This document shows positions 10,836 to 23,172 of a DNA stretch of 64,000 nucleotides, one piece after another. A program made the position numbers and the translations under genes. This stretch comes from Malachius bipustulatus. Its lineage: Eukaryota; Arthropoda; Insecta; Coleoptera; Melyridae. The notes beneath the pieces are model-generated. The model worked only from the letters and a program-made list of their open reading frames with translations, searched no databases and was not told the origin of the DNA. The DNA lies in assembly GCA_910589415.1 (NCBI GenBank), contig OU342635.1, forward strand, positions 13,702,001-13,766,000, given 5' to 3'. Every line of letters starts with the position of its first letter. Within the stretch, counting starts at the first letter, position 1.

Positions 10836-11589
10836 GTTTATTGAGTACCGGAAAAAAAAGATGATTTGTTTTCATCTACATTCCGGAAACTTTTCAATGT
10901 GCCTCGGGCATCAAGAAATTATGTTTGCGTACGAAATTTTCCTGAATTTGGTCTGAGGTATTAGATCTGCATTCTTTAGAAAAAAATACATAGAAATTAC
11001 TTTTATCATAACGATATCAGAAGGCTGTTTGTTACTCTTGGGGTGCCTCTGAGGGTCGACCGGAGGATGGCGGTTGTATGTATCCCATTCCACTGTTGTT
11101 TGTTTTGCGCGTTTAGGGAGTCGCCGAGGCGGTATACCGAGGTGTTTGGACACTCTCTACATATTTTTTCTAAGTTAATTAGCTTTTGACGTTGTATTTA
11201 TATTTTGAGATTATTTATGGGGTGTCCGGAAGTAATGAACAAATACCTCGAGGGATGATTCTATTCGAATAATTACTTATTATTGCCGCAAGTTTCCCGA
11301 TGATTTTTTCGAGCAATTTCTTGACATAAGATTTTACTGTACGATTTTTTTTTATACATTTTTCAACTACCTATTTAAGATATATTCCGGTTTTTTACTT
11401 ATATCTAAGTAAATAAAACTATTTTCACAGATATTCTCATTTTTGATTCTGCAGCTCTAAACAGCTCAATATAAATATAGTTGCATAATAGCCTCCTGGC
11501 TAAGTGTTACTTTAGCCAGGAAATGCGTCTCTTTTTCCCTGTAACTTTCTCTGCACTATGTTCTGCAACATTGCAACATTGTATTAGAT
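10836..11589. other. No gene recognised; small hairpin at about 11493-11520
   Basis: A more complex patch at 11020-11160 has no identifiable product. TCCTGGCTAA and TTAGCCAGGA form a 10-bp stem with an eight-base loop near 11493-11520. A GGGGTGTCCGGAAGTAATG segment near 11219 looks like the end of another palindromic element. Confidence 0.4.
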
Positions 11590-11745
11590 ACCTATTTTTC
11601 GCCCCTCATCACATGGCCCAGATACTGCAACTTCCTCACTTAAACTGTGTTTAATATCTCCTTTTCCTTTTCCATTCTTCCCAGTACTTCTTCATTTGTT
11701 ATCCTGTCTACCCAGCTTATTCTCAAGATCCTTCTGTATGATCAC
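11590..11745 (-). pseudogene. LINE (RTE-like) fragment, region after RT domain
   Basis: The - strand translation contains RRILRISWVDRITNEEVL followed by VRKLQYLGHVMRG, with an in-frame stop between them. This is the classic tail of many arthropod endonuclease/reverse-transcriptase LINEs (RTE-like and related clades). Only this piece remains and no RT catalytic motif was seen. Confidence 0.75.
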
Positions 11746-11759
11746 ATTTAGATTTACTT

Positions 11760-12109
11760 AATGAAATCTTAGTATTTTAGTTGATTTATTACAAGTGACA
11801 GGAATAATTCTAACTAATGACCTAACATATCGATGTAGCATTGACTAAAAATAAATAAATACGTTAAAAGTACTTTAAAAATAAAAACCTAAACTTCATA
11901 AATTTTGCTCTGAATTTTATCATCACACAGTAGTAGGTAGGTATATACAAAATGTTTAGGTCTACATGATGTATATATATATATATATTTTGTATATTAT
12001 TTAACCAACTAACCATGCACTGTTTACACTGGGTATACTATTACCCTATATTCCACATGGGAGTCAAGAATTTTCCATATAATTAGTATCTCCTTAGTTG
12101 CGTAGACCT
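11760..12109. other. No gene; (AT)n at about 11970-11990
   Basis: AT-rich, with a short TA microsatellite and nothing recognisable. Confidence 0.5.
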
Positions 12110-12430
12110 TAGATGTGGGCTCCCTGATTAATATTCCCTCGACGTAGCATTCCCCGGATTGACATAATCTAAGGAGGCAGTTAAATACACACACTCGAGA
12201 GATCCGCAGTCGGCCCTGGATCCTAGACAATGGCGCATCATCCCGGAATCACCGGCTAACCGGGAGACTAATCTGCATACTGTGTTTAGATAAAGGGAAC
12301 TTGGCTGGTGTTTATGCACTGTTCTGGTTCGAGACAACACCCGCTTTATAACTTCCAACCTGCCATTAATCAAGACAGCCACCCGAACTCCGATCATTAT
12401 CGGCGGATCGGGAATCCCACATTATACAAT
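12110..12430. other. GC-richer non-repetitive island
   Basis: This patch stands out from flanking AT-rich DNA. The longest frame is about 89 codons on the - strand (12128-12397) and has no recognisable motif. It could be a conserved regulatory element or part of an unassigned transposon. Confidence 0.25.
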
Positions 12431-12835
12431 GTGGCGGAAGATAATGTGCCACTTGATCAGTTTGTAAAATTTGGGTAAAGTGATGAAAGAGTAGCCACAT
12501 AAACTTAACTAAACCGTGTTTTAACTAGTTACTCGCCACTAGTAAATCATTTTGATTTGTAATTTTATTTTTCTACTTTTTATCAAAATAATTGATTTCA
12601 AGTTTTTTTTAAGGTTACATTTTTTGTGGCGTTATTTTGAGGACAGGAAGATGAAAGAAAAAAAATCTTGATCGGAACTAATTCTATTTGCTGATGATAC
12701 TATAACATATAGTGCGATGAGAATAAGCAATCAGCACTGATAAGAGGTAATTTTTGTCAATGTATCGCGGGTGAAAAATATCAGGACGTGTAAGACTTTT
12801 TTAAACTGTGTTGAGCTTTTTATCCTTACACTATA

Positions 12836-13378
12836 CAGGGTGTTAGTTAAGTACGGGGCCAAACTCCAAGGGGTGCTTCCTTGAGTGATTTTAAGAAGAA
12901 AAGTTCAAATAAACATGGGTCCGAAAATGCATATTTTTCAAGATACAGGGTGTCAAACTTAAAAAAAAATCGAATGTTCGTGAATATCTCTAAACTCTTT
13001 CAATCAATTTTGTTGAAATTTGGCAGTTCTGTTTGTAATAACAAGAGGGTAATTTAGCCCCAATTAGATTAAAATTATTAATTCCAGTGGCGTCCCGGAA
13101 TATAGTCTAACTAATATTTTTGATTAAAAAATTGGGCGCCACTGACTTTTTTTTTAATTTTGTATTTTTTTCGAATTAAACAACTAGTAATACAACTATT
13201 TTATCTCTTGAGTTTTTTTCATATCTTGCTTTGTTTTCGAGAAAAAAAAATAAAAGTTTGACACCCTGTATCTTGAAAAATATGCATTTTCGGACCCATG
13301 TTTATTTGAACTTTTCTTCTTAAAATCACTCAAGGAAGCACCCCTTGGAGTTTGGCCCCGTACTTAACTAACACCCTG
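12836..13378. mobile_element. Foldback DNA element with concentric termini (copy 2)
   Basis: The outer pair starts CAGGGTGTTAGTTAAGTACG and ends with its complement, flanked by TA. An inner pair (12946-13268) starts CAGGGTGTCAAACT and ends AGTTTGACACCCTG, again flanked by TA. A third pair (13085-13144) uses CAGTGGCG and CGCCACTG. No coding capacity. The same element lies inverted at 15398-15948. Confidence 0.85.
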
Positions 13379-13407
13379 TATATTTTTACTAATTGCTTAT
13401 TCCTATA

Positions 13408-14254
13408 CAGGGTGAGGCGCGAGAACCTTTAGGGCATTTTTATATGGAGAAGTGTTGAGAGTAGAAGTCTAAAAATTTGTAAATGTATAGTTTCGATTTT
13501 GACGAGCTGAACTAAAATATTTACAACCCCACACCACTTCCGGTTATACCGGAAGTTGCCATATTTTTATTTTTTTAAATGGTACACCTTGTATATTTTT
13601 ACATTTTCAAAAACAGTAATAAAAATGATGTTTACAGTTCAAATTTGTAACGACCAATAATGAGTTATAAACAAAATGAAAATTGCAATTTTCCATTTTC
13701 AAAGCAGCTTAGCTTGAAAACGGGTCAAGATATCGGAAAACGGCTTACATGTCCCTATCCTAACTTTTTGTATACTACGCTGAAGTACCTACAAAAAAAT
13801 ATTTTTAATTAATTTTTTTTTGAAAACGCTGATTTTTCATCACTTTGTATACAAATTTCATCAGCACACAAGGATACTACGTGAAAAGTTAAGATAGGGA
13901 CATGTAAGCCGTTTTCATCTATTTTGACCCGTTTTCGACCTAAGCTGCTTTGAAAATGGAAAATTGCGATTTTCATTTGTTTATAACCCATAAACCACTC
14001 GTTAGAATTTCGAACTATAAACACCATTTTTATTACATTTTTTCAGGAAATCTGAAAATGTAATAATATATAGGATGTCCCATTTAAAATAAGAAAGTTG
14101 ATGGCAACTTCCGGTATAACCGGAAATGGTGAGGGGTTGTAAATATTTTAGTTCAGCTCGTCAAAATCGGAATTTTACAGGTACAAATTTTTAGACTTCT
14201 ACTCCCAGGACTTCTCCATATAAAAATGCCCTAAGGTTCTCGCGCCTCACCCTG
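13408..14254. mobile_element. Foldback DNA element, CAGGGTGAGGCGCG type (copy 3)
   Basis: A palindrome of about 850 bp. The left end is CAGGGTGAGGCGCGAGAACC and the right end is its complement; TA flanks both. Both arms contain the ACATGTC-CTATC-TAACTTTT block and a CCGGTTATACCGGAAG-like block. Outward-facing CACCTTG and TAGGATGTCCC relics near 13585 and 14072 suggest that each arm was once a complete smaller element. Small frames within it are shadows of the palindrome. Confidence 0.85.
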
Positions 14255-14256
14255 TA

Positions 14257-14833
14257 TAGCCTTATTCCCAGATATAGCTAGTAAAGAATCATCAATTCAT
14301 TTTATAAGAGGTAATTTTCTAGGGTGGATGAGGCGAATAGCGCCCTAATTTGACATGGGCTCAATCGTCGTGAGTAGCTCTTCAAGACCCACCACGTCGA
14401 TACCTATATACAAGTCTTGATTCTAACTCATAAGAACGACAGGTTGAGGTTACCGTCATTATTTACATCTAGCTTGAGTCTTTCGAAGGAGGCGGAAATG
14501 CAGTAAAATCTATACTCATTAGTGCACTCTGACGCTGCGATGCAATTTCCTGTAACGCTCACTGTTTCTCTTCAACACGCTCACTTCTCTTAATTAGGCT
14601 GGGACTGAAAGTCCTACAAAGAGGCTTACAAGCTCACAGCGTTATTTTCACTGCCGCTCGTATAATCGGAAAGCCGAACTAAGTCTTCGAGTTGAACAGA
14701 ATGCATTGAGATCTGTTTTTTGAATGCAAAAAAGTCGCAGGCTTCAACAAGGTTTGCAGCGACTTTGATACATGACAGATAAAAACTTTCGTTGTCGCAT
14801 AAGGCCAGTGTAACGATATAATATAGTACCTAT
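14257..14833. other. No gene recognised
   Basis: Moderately complex sequence at about 14310-14790, with no convincing coding frame. Confidence 0.4.
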
Positions 14834-15397
14834 TAGTAGGGGAGTCCACGATGCTAAATGGGGATTTACTCGAGCGTCGTGGAGACCTATTAGATTTGAG
14901 AGATTACGTGATAAAAAGAAAAAAAAGTCATATGATGTTTACCCGTTCACCGGTGGGGGGAGCGTCTATGGGGGGTCAAAGATGTAAAAAAAAACAGTCA
15001 CATAGACATCTCCGAGCGCGTCAGATAATGATAGGGCGTATGCCCCACGTCTCTCTGATAATGGAGGTATGATAATCTGCCGGTTCGCATAGTGAGGGTG
15101 GCCGTACAGGGGGGTACAAAATGAGAAAAAAAAAATTCACTCGAGCGCGTCAGATTTTTAGAGGGGATGTTAAGTGACCCCGAAAGATGCTCACATTCAA
15201 AAGACTGACGATTTGGAGGTGACGCAAGCTTACGGGAGCTTTTCAAAATTGCAAAAAAAAATCGCCATTTTGATTTTCTCGAGCGCGTCAGATTAAGATA
15301 TGGACGGTTCATCTTGATGTCCCAGATCTGATGACCAATAATCTGACGATTATCTAGAGGGGTTTTCTTAATCTGACGACTTGAAAAAAAATATATA

Positions 15398-15948
15398 CAG
15401 GCTGTTAGTTAAGTACGGGGCCAAACTTCAAGGGGTGCTTCCTTGAGTGATTTTAAGAAGAAAAGTTCAAATAAACATGGGTCCGAAAATGCATATTTTT
15501 CAAGATACAGGGTGTCAAACTTTTATTTTTTTTTCTCGAAAACAAAGCAAGATATGAAAAAAACTCAAGAGATAAAATAGTTGTATTTCTAGTTGCTTAA
15601 TTCGAAAAAAATACAAAATAAAAAAAAAGTCAGTGGCGCCCAATTTTTTAACCAAAAATATTAGTTAGACTGTCTTCCGGGACGCCACTGGAATTAATAA
15701 TTTTAATCTAATTGGGGCTAAATTACCCTCTTGTTATTACAAACAGAACTGCCAAATTTCAACAAAATTGATTGAAAGAGTTTAGAGATATTCACGAACA
15801 TTCGAATTTTTTTTTTAAGTTTGACTGCCTGTATCTTGAAAAATATGCCAAATATATTTTCGGACCCATGTTTATTTGAACTTTTCTTCTTAAAATCACT
15901 CAAGGAAACACCCCTTGGAGTTTGGCCCCGTACTTAACTAACACCCTG
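15398..15948. mobile_element. Foldback DNA element with concentric termini (copy 4)
   Basis: Same family as 12836-13378 but with its inner part inverted. The outer end reads CAGGCTGTTAGTTAAG (one change from CAGGGTG). Inner termini lie at 15508-15831 and the innermost CAGTGGCG pair at 15631-15690. It is nested inside the 14834-17552 element and is therefore younger than its host. Confidence 0.85.
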
Positions 15949-16049
15949 TATGAATGATTTTTTTTTTGTAATTTCTGCATTTTGTTACCTAAAACATACG
16001 AAAAATAGCATGCAAATAAAAATAAATCTATTTTTTCAATTAGAATATA

Positions 16050-16900
16050 CAGGGTGAATTATAAAAAACGCCCCAAGCGATAACTCCGTTAATTTTGAAG
16101 ATATGACAAAACTTTTTTATACAAAGTGGCGCCGTTTATCATCATCTATATGTTGAGATAAACGCTCGATCAACACAACTTCCTGTTTAACCGGAAGTAA
16201 CATCAACTTCGGGTTTTTAAATAGAACACCCTGTAAAACTTTATATTTTTTAAATGTCTGAAGAAATCTAATACAGGTGGTTTTCACCATTGGAATTTAG
16301 ATTGAGCGGTTTATGAGTTATAAACAAGTGAAGATCGAAAATTTTCAACTTCAAAGCAGCGTAGAACTAGAACGGCTCAAGATATCTAAAAACGGTTTAC
16401 ATGTCCCTATCTTAACTTTTCACATAGTATCCTACTATGTGGTTTAAATTTTAATACAGGGTGATGAAAAATCTGATAATTTTCATCACCCTGTATTAAA
16501 ATTTAAACCACATAGTAGGATACTATGTGAAAAGTTAAGATAGGGACATGTAAACCGTTTTTAGATATCTTGAGCCGTTCTAGTTCTACGCTGCTTTGAA
16601 GTTGAAAATTTTCGATCTTCACTTGTTTATAACTCATAAACCGCTCAATCTAAATTCCAATGGTGAAAACCACCTGTATTAGATTTCTTCAGACATTTAA
16701 AAAATATAAAGTTTTACAGGGTGTTCTATTTAAAAACCCGAAGTTGATGTTACTTCCGGTTAAACAGGAAGTTGTGTTGATCGAGCGTTTATCTCAACAT
16801 ATAGATGATGATAAACGGCGCCACTTTGTATAAAAAAGTTTTGTCATATCTTCAAAATTAACGGAGTTATCGCTTGGGGCGTTTTTTATAATTCACCCTG
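16050..16900. mobile_element. Foldback DNA element, about 420-bp arms (copy 5)
   Basis: A near-perfect palindrome from CAGGGTGAATTATAAAAAAC to its complement, flanked by TA. The exact centre (16457-16493) is itself a miniature CAGGGTGATGAAAA...TTTTCATCACCCTG hairpin between TA dinucleotides. Each arm also ends internally with an outward CACCCTG (about 16233) or CAGGGTG (about 16718), so each outer 184-bp segment looks like a complete small element. It is nested in the 14834-17552 element. Confidence 0.85.
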
Positions 16901-16969
16901 TATATTGAGATTCGAATCTTTACATAATACGCAAATTTTTTGATGATTTTTTTTTTAATCTTCATCTTC

Positions 16970-17220
16970 ATCGTCGAATCATCTTCTTCATCTGGCGTCT
17001 GTGATGGCGTCGCGAAAGTAGCGTCTGGACGGTGCGAGAGAGAGAGAGAGATAGGGAAAGAGCGAAAGGGAAAGACAGGCGTGGAGTGGGGGATACATAC
17101 TTTACCGCGCGTCTGCACCGTCTGCACGCACTCAACGTTATTAACGATTTTCGTTTCTTCGGCTTGTGGAAAACGGCAGATTATATTTTTCCCGATACCC
17201 TAGAATTATTTCCTTCAAAT
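16970..17220. other. GC-richer internal segment of the TIR element
   Basis: Contains a short (GA)n run at about 17037-17051 and overlapping frames of up to about 87 codons on both strands, none recognised. It lies between the nested foldback and the right terminus of the 2.7-kb element. Confidence 0.3.
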
Positions 17221-17552
17221 TAAAAAAAAAATCAACCGCGCTCGAGCATGTCCAAGTGACGTTTTTTTTTGCAAGTTTGTAACCTTCCCACTCCTTAACG
17301 TCACGCTTAAATCGTCAGATTATTGAAATGTACACATTTCAGTATGTAATTAACCCACCATACCTTAATCTGACACGCTCAAATATTTCTAATAATCAAT
17401 TTTTTTTTACTATTCTGATCAGCTGCCCTTGACACGCGGCGCTGCATAGAGGTCTTATATAAGGTGGGGGTACTCAACAAGGTGCAACCCTCCTTATATT
17501 AATCTGACGCGCTCGAGTAAATCCCGAAATCCCCTATTGGGCTCCCCTACTA

Positions 17553-20500
17553 TATTTGAGAAAAAATTTCTCGTGATCTAAATGTGGTGCATGTATGTAT
17601 ATTTCATAGAAAGTGGAAATCTTGGTGAATAGTTTGAACTAATTTGAAGCAGTTAAAAGTGATGATATTTAAGAAAATCTGTAAATATAACGGTTGTTAC
17701 GGGATATAATAATACTTTTGTATAGGTACATATACCAAACATAAATGAGAGATATAATTGTATGCTTAAAAATGCGAATATGTATTTTTAGGCGTTAAAT
17801 CAGGAAAGATATATTTTTTCTGTTGAGTTCTTGCAGTTGTAATCTGCAACTTTAAACGAAAAGACGATAATCAAGTCGGTGCTCTTGCTTTTTCATATCT
17901 GGAATGAAATTGCAGTGGCCTGAAGATATACCTACCCACACGCGAGCAAAAGTACGTAGCCGTATAAAAACGTATATCTTCCCGAAAAATGGGAGATAAA
18001 GGGAAATCGCTGGATATCTGGACCTGCTCACCAGTGTTTTCAAAACAATTTTATGATTCATATTTCTCAGCTTTTAACCTCGCGATTATTTCGGCTTCAA
18101 TTATCCGGACTTGAATTTTAGCGTATAGACACTAAATTATTGGAGATTGTACTTTGCCTGTATAGTATGCACGAATACATGCATATAGGGTAGTATAGTA
18201 TTTGTTGAATATGTGATTTTTTGAGAACTTCTGATATAGTATATGACTTCTGACATACACGAAGGTGACTTTAATAAAAACGCGTCTCCTGCTGAATAGA
18301 GCAGAATATCAATCAGATATCGAATCATCGATGTTATCCTGCCGAGGAGCTTTCATATAACGACCGCCTGCTTCACACCACCATATCGAAGATTAACAGA
18401 ATGATATCTACATTCGGGGTGCTTCGAGGGCAATTATAAAGACAGCTTATTTGTATTCCGGAGCCACGATAGGCTTATGAAATGTCCCTTGTAAATATGC
18501 ACCGCACTGCTGAATCCTTTCTATTAAATCTCGGCACAATAACCTCTATAATGACGGGTCCATTGCGTGGCTTGCAAACTAACTCAAGTTCAAAGACCAT
18601 CATCTTTATATTATGCAAAATTACATCCCTTATCAGACTGAACTGACCTAAAATTGACGTTACATACTTCCTTCCATGTTGTTACGGTCCTTTCAGTTTT
18701 CTTTATTAGAACAGGGTTAGAACTGATTAGCGGGAAACTACAGAGGGATATCCTAAACGATTGAAGATAAAGTTTTACGCTTTTATTTATTTATAAAGAA
18801 TCTGAAACAAAATTTTGGATTATTTCAGTTGTTGCTGAAATATCCTGATAGAACGACAAAGCGGGATTTATTTTTTTTCGCCATAACTAGTTTTTACAGC
18901 ATTGAAAATTATTAATTATTTTTTGAAGGTCGACTTCTTAGACTATATTAATAAATATGGACCGCGCCTTCCCTATCTTAGCTTGAACTCAGTTTTGGTT
19001 TGTTGATATTCTCTCTCGCACTCATATGCTGTTTCTGGCGGGGTAAGGGGAACGACGTAAAACGTAAACAAACAGAACGCAACGGCAGTGGCGCGCTCGA
19101 GTTCAGTTATAAGAAATGTAATAATTACATAAATTATATTAATGATCATTATATTCATAATATTATTATTTTATTTGCAGTTTTTGTTACAAAAAACATA
19201 AATTATGGGAATACTAATAGATATTAAATTAAGAAAATATATACTTACCTATACAAAATAAAAGGTACAAAAAGGTAATAACAATTTAGCAAATAAAAAA
19301 TCGATAGGAAAGTCGGAAAGCAATATACATCAGTAGGTACCTAAAATATTTTTTCAATTTCTTACATATTTAGTTGATTTTATTCTAAAAATAAATTAAA
19401 CGAACCTAATTGAAAATATGTCAGATACCTAATCACTAATTTTAAAATGCCCTGTATTACTAAAGTTTTGTTCTGATATTGCTGGGGGTGAATTCGTCTC
19501 AATTTTAGAAGAATTAATTGCCGATAAAAAATGAAAGATCATGGAAAAAGTTCACCACATTTTAAAAATTTGCACCTTAAAATTAGTAATAATCTGAAGT
19601 TTTTTTAACGTTCGTGCAACCGGGTCAAAGTCTTCTATTTCATATTCTTTGATGATATTGTTTGAATATTATTCCCCCTCTCCATATTCTGATTATCTTA
19701 AATTAGAGGTTGACAATAATAATAGGTAATATACTTTCAAAAAGTCAGTATTTTTTATTTATTTAAATGGAATAATTTTTCCAAGTTGCATTTTTCAAAG
19801 TATTCAGTAGGTATTCAGTATGCTTTCGAAAATGAAAAAAAACTGTCAAACAATAATTGTTTTCACTAATTAAAAGATAGAACACTTACACTACGCTACG
19901 CCCATGACCATGTATGCTTTGTTTTGATTGACGGCTTTGCGTTGCTTACGTAGGAAACTGATAGACTTACCTTCTTTCGAAGTTTTCTCAAAAACAGAAC
20001 ACGCTTTCGCCACTTTTTTTTAACTTAATTGAAAAATTAATTATTAAAGCTTAAAACGAGTGAAAGCTAGAGCTGAAAATATAAATAACAAGGAACTTTA
20101 CAATTGTTTGAAAAACACGAACTCTTATTATGGTATTATGTAAACAAACGGTCTGACAGGATGTAAACATTCATGTTGCCAGATGTAGCAAAGTAAAACG
20201 GGTATAAGGGATCCATCGATGTTTATTGCCCACCAATAACACTGGAGAGGTTGCGCTCTTTCATTGTAAGTGCCAGTTTCATTATTAATCTGGCATTCAT
20301 TGTTTTGAACAGTCTTGTTTGGAGAGAGAGGGATGTCGGAACACTTTTTCAGTGTTTATGTCTTGGTCCATATTTATTAATATAGTCTAAGGTCGACTTA
20401 CATAAGTCGTCAAGAGCTAGGTATTCATTTATTAAATTAAATTAAAGTCTCAAAGCCTACTAGTTTCCCGCGCGTATTAGCAGGCAGCTGTTTTTCATGT

Positions 20501-20877
20501 TGTTCGGTGTAAAATATAAAAAAAACTAAACAAAAAATTAAAAAATAAAAACTGAAAAGAAGCCTCCAGGAGGTCGAAATTTCGTAGATTTCGTAAGAAA
20601 TCATGTTACTTACGAAAATTACTCAATTCTTATTAATTTAAAATCAGAAATTTGAAATTTTCATAAATATCAGTAAACCAGCTTCGTGAAGATGTCTGTC
20701 GCTCGGTCTGTCGGACGTAATTTTACAAGAAACAATCTAGAGTCGCCTAAAAAAAAAGAAATCAGAAATCTTGAAGCATATTAGATTGGATTTTATCCCA
20801 AGACATCAATATACAATCCGAGACAAATTAAATTTATGCGAGGCCTATAAACGCTATCTTACTTCATCTTCATATTA
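17553..20877. other. No gene recognised
   Basis: AT-rich with several more complex patches (about 18340-18620, 18960-19110, 19880-20250), none with a recognisable product. TTACATAAGTCGTCAAGAGC near 20398 matches an internal block of the foldback family at 23173, so a small piece of that family is present. Confidence 0.4.
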
Positions 20878-20879
20878 TA

Positions 20880-21105
20880 CAGGGTGTTATTTAAAGGTAG
20901 TATTAAATTTAAGGGCGTATCCCTGATGGACCAATTTTAAGTAGAAAAGTTCATATAAACCATGTTCCCCTGGACGCCACTGGATTTAGAAAATTTAATA
21001 TACTTAGGGCTAAAGGAGCTCCTTACTAATACAAGTAACACTGTCAAATTGTAACAATGTTGACAAAAGAATTGTTCATGGTGTGTTTTCCATAATGTAG
21101 TTCAG
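20880..21105 (+). mobile_element. Single arm of a foldback DNA element
   Basis: Starts CAGGGTGTTATTTAAAGGT beside TA. It carries the AGAAAAGTTCA-ATAAAC block and the GGACGCCACTGGA motif found inside the elements at 12836, 15398 and 57593. No right arm follows, so it is a truncated copy. Confidence 0.6.
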
Positions 21106-21243
21106 ATTTCGAGTGGCTTCTTAAAATGAACGTGTGCTAAGATTATCAACCCCTATCCCCCTCATCAAAATTGAAAGAGTTTGGCGCGTTAAGTTTTTTT
21201 AGAGTTTGACTATTCTGCTAACTCTGATGGTTAGAGTGCTATG

Positions 21244-21650
21244 GTACGATTAAGTTTAAAAAGTCATATTATGTGACGTCATACTAACCGTCCGAATTAA
21301 GATTTTTCGTTTCACCAGAAAATGTTAAACAGTTAAATATCAAGGTGTAAACGAGCGTAAATTATTAAAGGAATCATTCAAACAATAAATTGAAAGGTTT
21401 AAGTGAGTTTGACAGCCATGCACTGACAACTACATAAAATTTATTCACGTAATGACATTCTATCCTCTGTGCTGTGCATTTAATTCTCATTCAAAAGCAA
21501 TGTTGACGTATATTTATTTATGCGGGATGGAGTGTTTAGACAAACTTGACGGTTTCTATGAGAACCACGTAAATGAAACAAAATAAATCAAACTATCAGA
21601 AGACTGTGTATTTTTAATCGATATATATAACGTTTTAAACTTAATCGTAC
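21244..21650. mobile_element. MITE-like element with 18-bp TIRs
   Basis: GTACGATTAAGTTTAAAA at 21244 is matched by its exact complement TTTTAAACTTAATCGTAC ending at 21650. The interior of about 370 bp is non-coding. Flanks are AT-rich and give no clear target-site duplication. Confidence 0.6.
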
Positions 21651-23170
21651 AATATAGTTTTTTTTTCAATGATAACATCAAGAGTCTTTGTGTTTAAAAT
21701 AAAAATCTCACTTTGCTACCCACTTACACCCAGATCTTCTGCCTATACCTTAATTTTTTTCCCGTGTTGGATATTTCCTCTTTATTTTTTTGAGACTTTT
21801 TGAGTTCTCTTCGCAGTAATCTTCCATTGTTCGTTCGGGTGTATATTTAGAGTAGCTTAAGCAGGAGTTTCCTATGTTTATAGCTATTGAAGTTGTTGTA
21901 TTCCCCAGTAAAATTTTCATTAGTTTTAATGACTTATTTAAAAAAATAGCTATAATAAAAAGATCAAAGTATGTATGTAAGTGTATTAATAAATATGTAT
22001 ACACACATACCTACTTACGTGCTCTTACTAACTTATACAAAGAGTAAATAAGTAACAAAAACAAATTGAATGTTGAGACAATAAACAAAAATGTGGAGAG
22101 TTTTATGTGCTGTTTTTACTTACTCTTACCAAGTAAATGTCGTCTTTATGGTATTTTATTTGCTGAAAGCTCTATAAGTTTTGAAAACTTTGAAAAGTTT
22201 GAGAAGTAGTTACATTAAATAGTGCACTTTAGGAGTATTTTGGTTGTTTATGTTAGCTGCATCAAAGAATCTGCACTGCAATGCTATAACTTTGATGCAT
22301 GCACGATTGGACTGTTTGACTTTTTTATTCGACTAGTACCTTACCTACTTCAACGATTGTGTTTAAAAAAAGCTTTAATAATGTAAATTTGTTTATTTAC
22401 ATTTTATATGTAGCAATATACCAATCCAGGTTGTATAAGTTTCAAAGCCTGATGTGCGTATTCGTTAAGACATAAATTTTAATCAAAATAATAGATATTG
22501 TGACATGTTGTTTTATCAGGAATTGATATACATACATTTTTTAGTTTACGAATCAACTTTAGAAGTTATTTTCATTTTTTATATATTCACGCTATTGTCT
22601 TGCAAAACAACGATTTCGGTATTGTTATTCAGTTTTATTATTTAAATGAATTCATACAGTTTCGTAAACTATTCCTAAAAGTTGGAGGTAAACTTTTCTT
22701 TCTTAGAGGGAATGCAAAAAGCAGACAGAAAAGTTTATTCCCTTGGAAGACACGTCTGCCTCGTATTTTAAGTTTACCGGAAAAACAAGTTCTGTAAAAT
22801 TCTATTTGTCACAAATATTTTTAACAAATGCTCTACGTGGTTCAGATGCTTTGGCAACTGTACTGTACTGATACTGTTGCGAGTATTTCATACGACACTA
22901 ACATGGACGTCGATTTGTCTTCTCTCATGATACAAGCTCTGTCTGATTTACTCAATTTCAGAATTTCAGTTGACCATTTATCATAAAGATATATATATAT
23001 ATATAATATGTCATGGTAAATGGGTAAAATTTAGTAAATAGGTACAATTAACTAATACGAGGTAGACAGTAAGGAAACTATAAGAAATAGGCCAGGAATA
23101 CATCAGCGTACTTTTGAACAGTTTTGTCGATTAAGTAATACGATGGAAGAATGTCTTGCAGTTTACCATA
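21651..23170. other. No gene recognised; short (AT)n near 22988
   Basis: AT-rich. Frames at 21750-22004 (-) and 22600-22797 (+) have no recognisable motif and are not called. Confidence 0.4.
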
Positions 23171-23172
23171 TA

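Larger units (their letters stand above)
14834..17552. mobile_element. 2.7-kb TIR element with CTCGAGCGCGTCAGATTA subterminal repeats
   Basis: The left end reads TAGTAGGGGAGTCCA and the right end TGGGCTCCCCTACTA, an inverted pair. Just inside both ends GGATTTACTCGAGCG recurs in inverted orientation. The motif CGAGCGCGTCAGAT or its complement ATCTGACGCGCTCGAG recurs several times near both ends (for example 15015, 15134, 15281 and 17502), with diverged forms such as 17364. No transposase was recognised. Two foldback elements (15398-15948 and 16050-16900) are inserted inside, so part of the length is later growth. The superfamily is unknown; the ends AGTAGGGG...CCCCTACT loosely recall Polinton ends but nothing else supports that. 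Confidence 0.65.

Noticed and set aside
14834..17552. A Polinton/Maverick
   Set aside because: The AG...CT ends fit loosely, but there is no polymerase, integrase or capsid coding sequence, the length is far too small and no 6-bp target-site duplication is visible.
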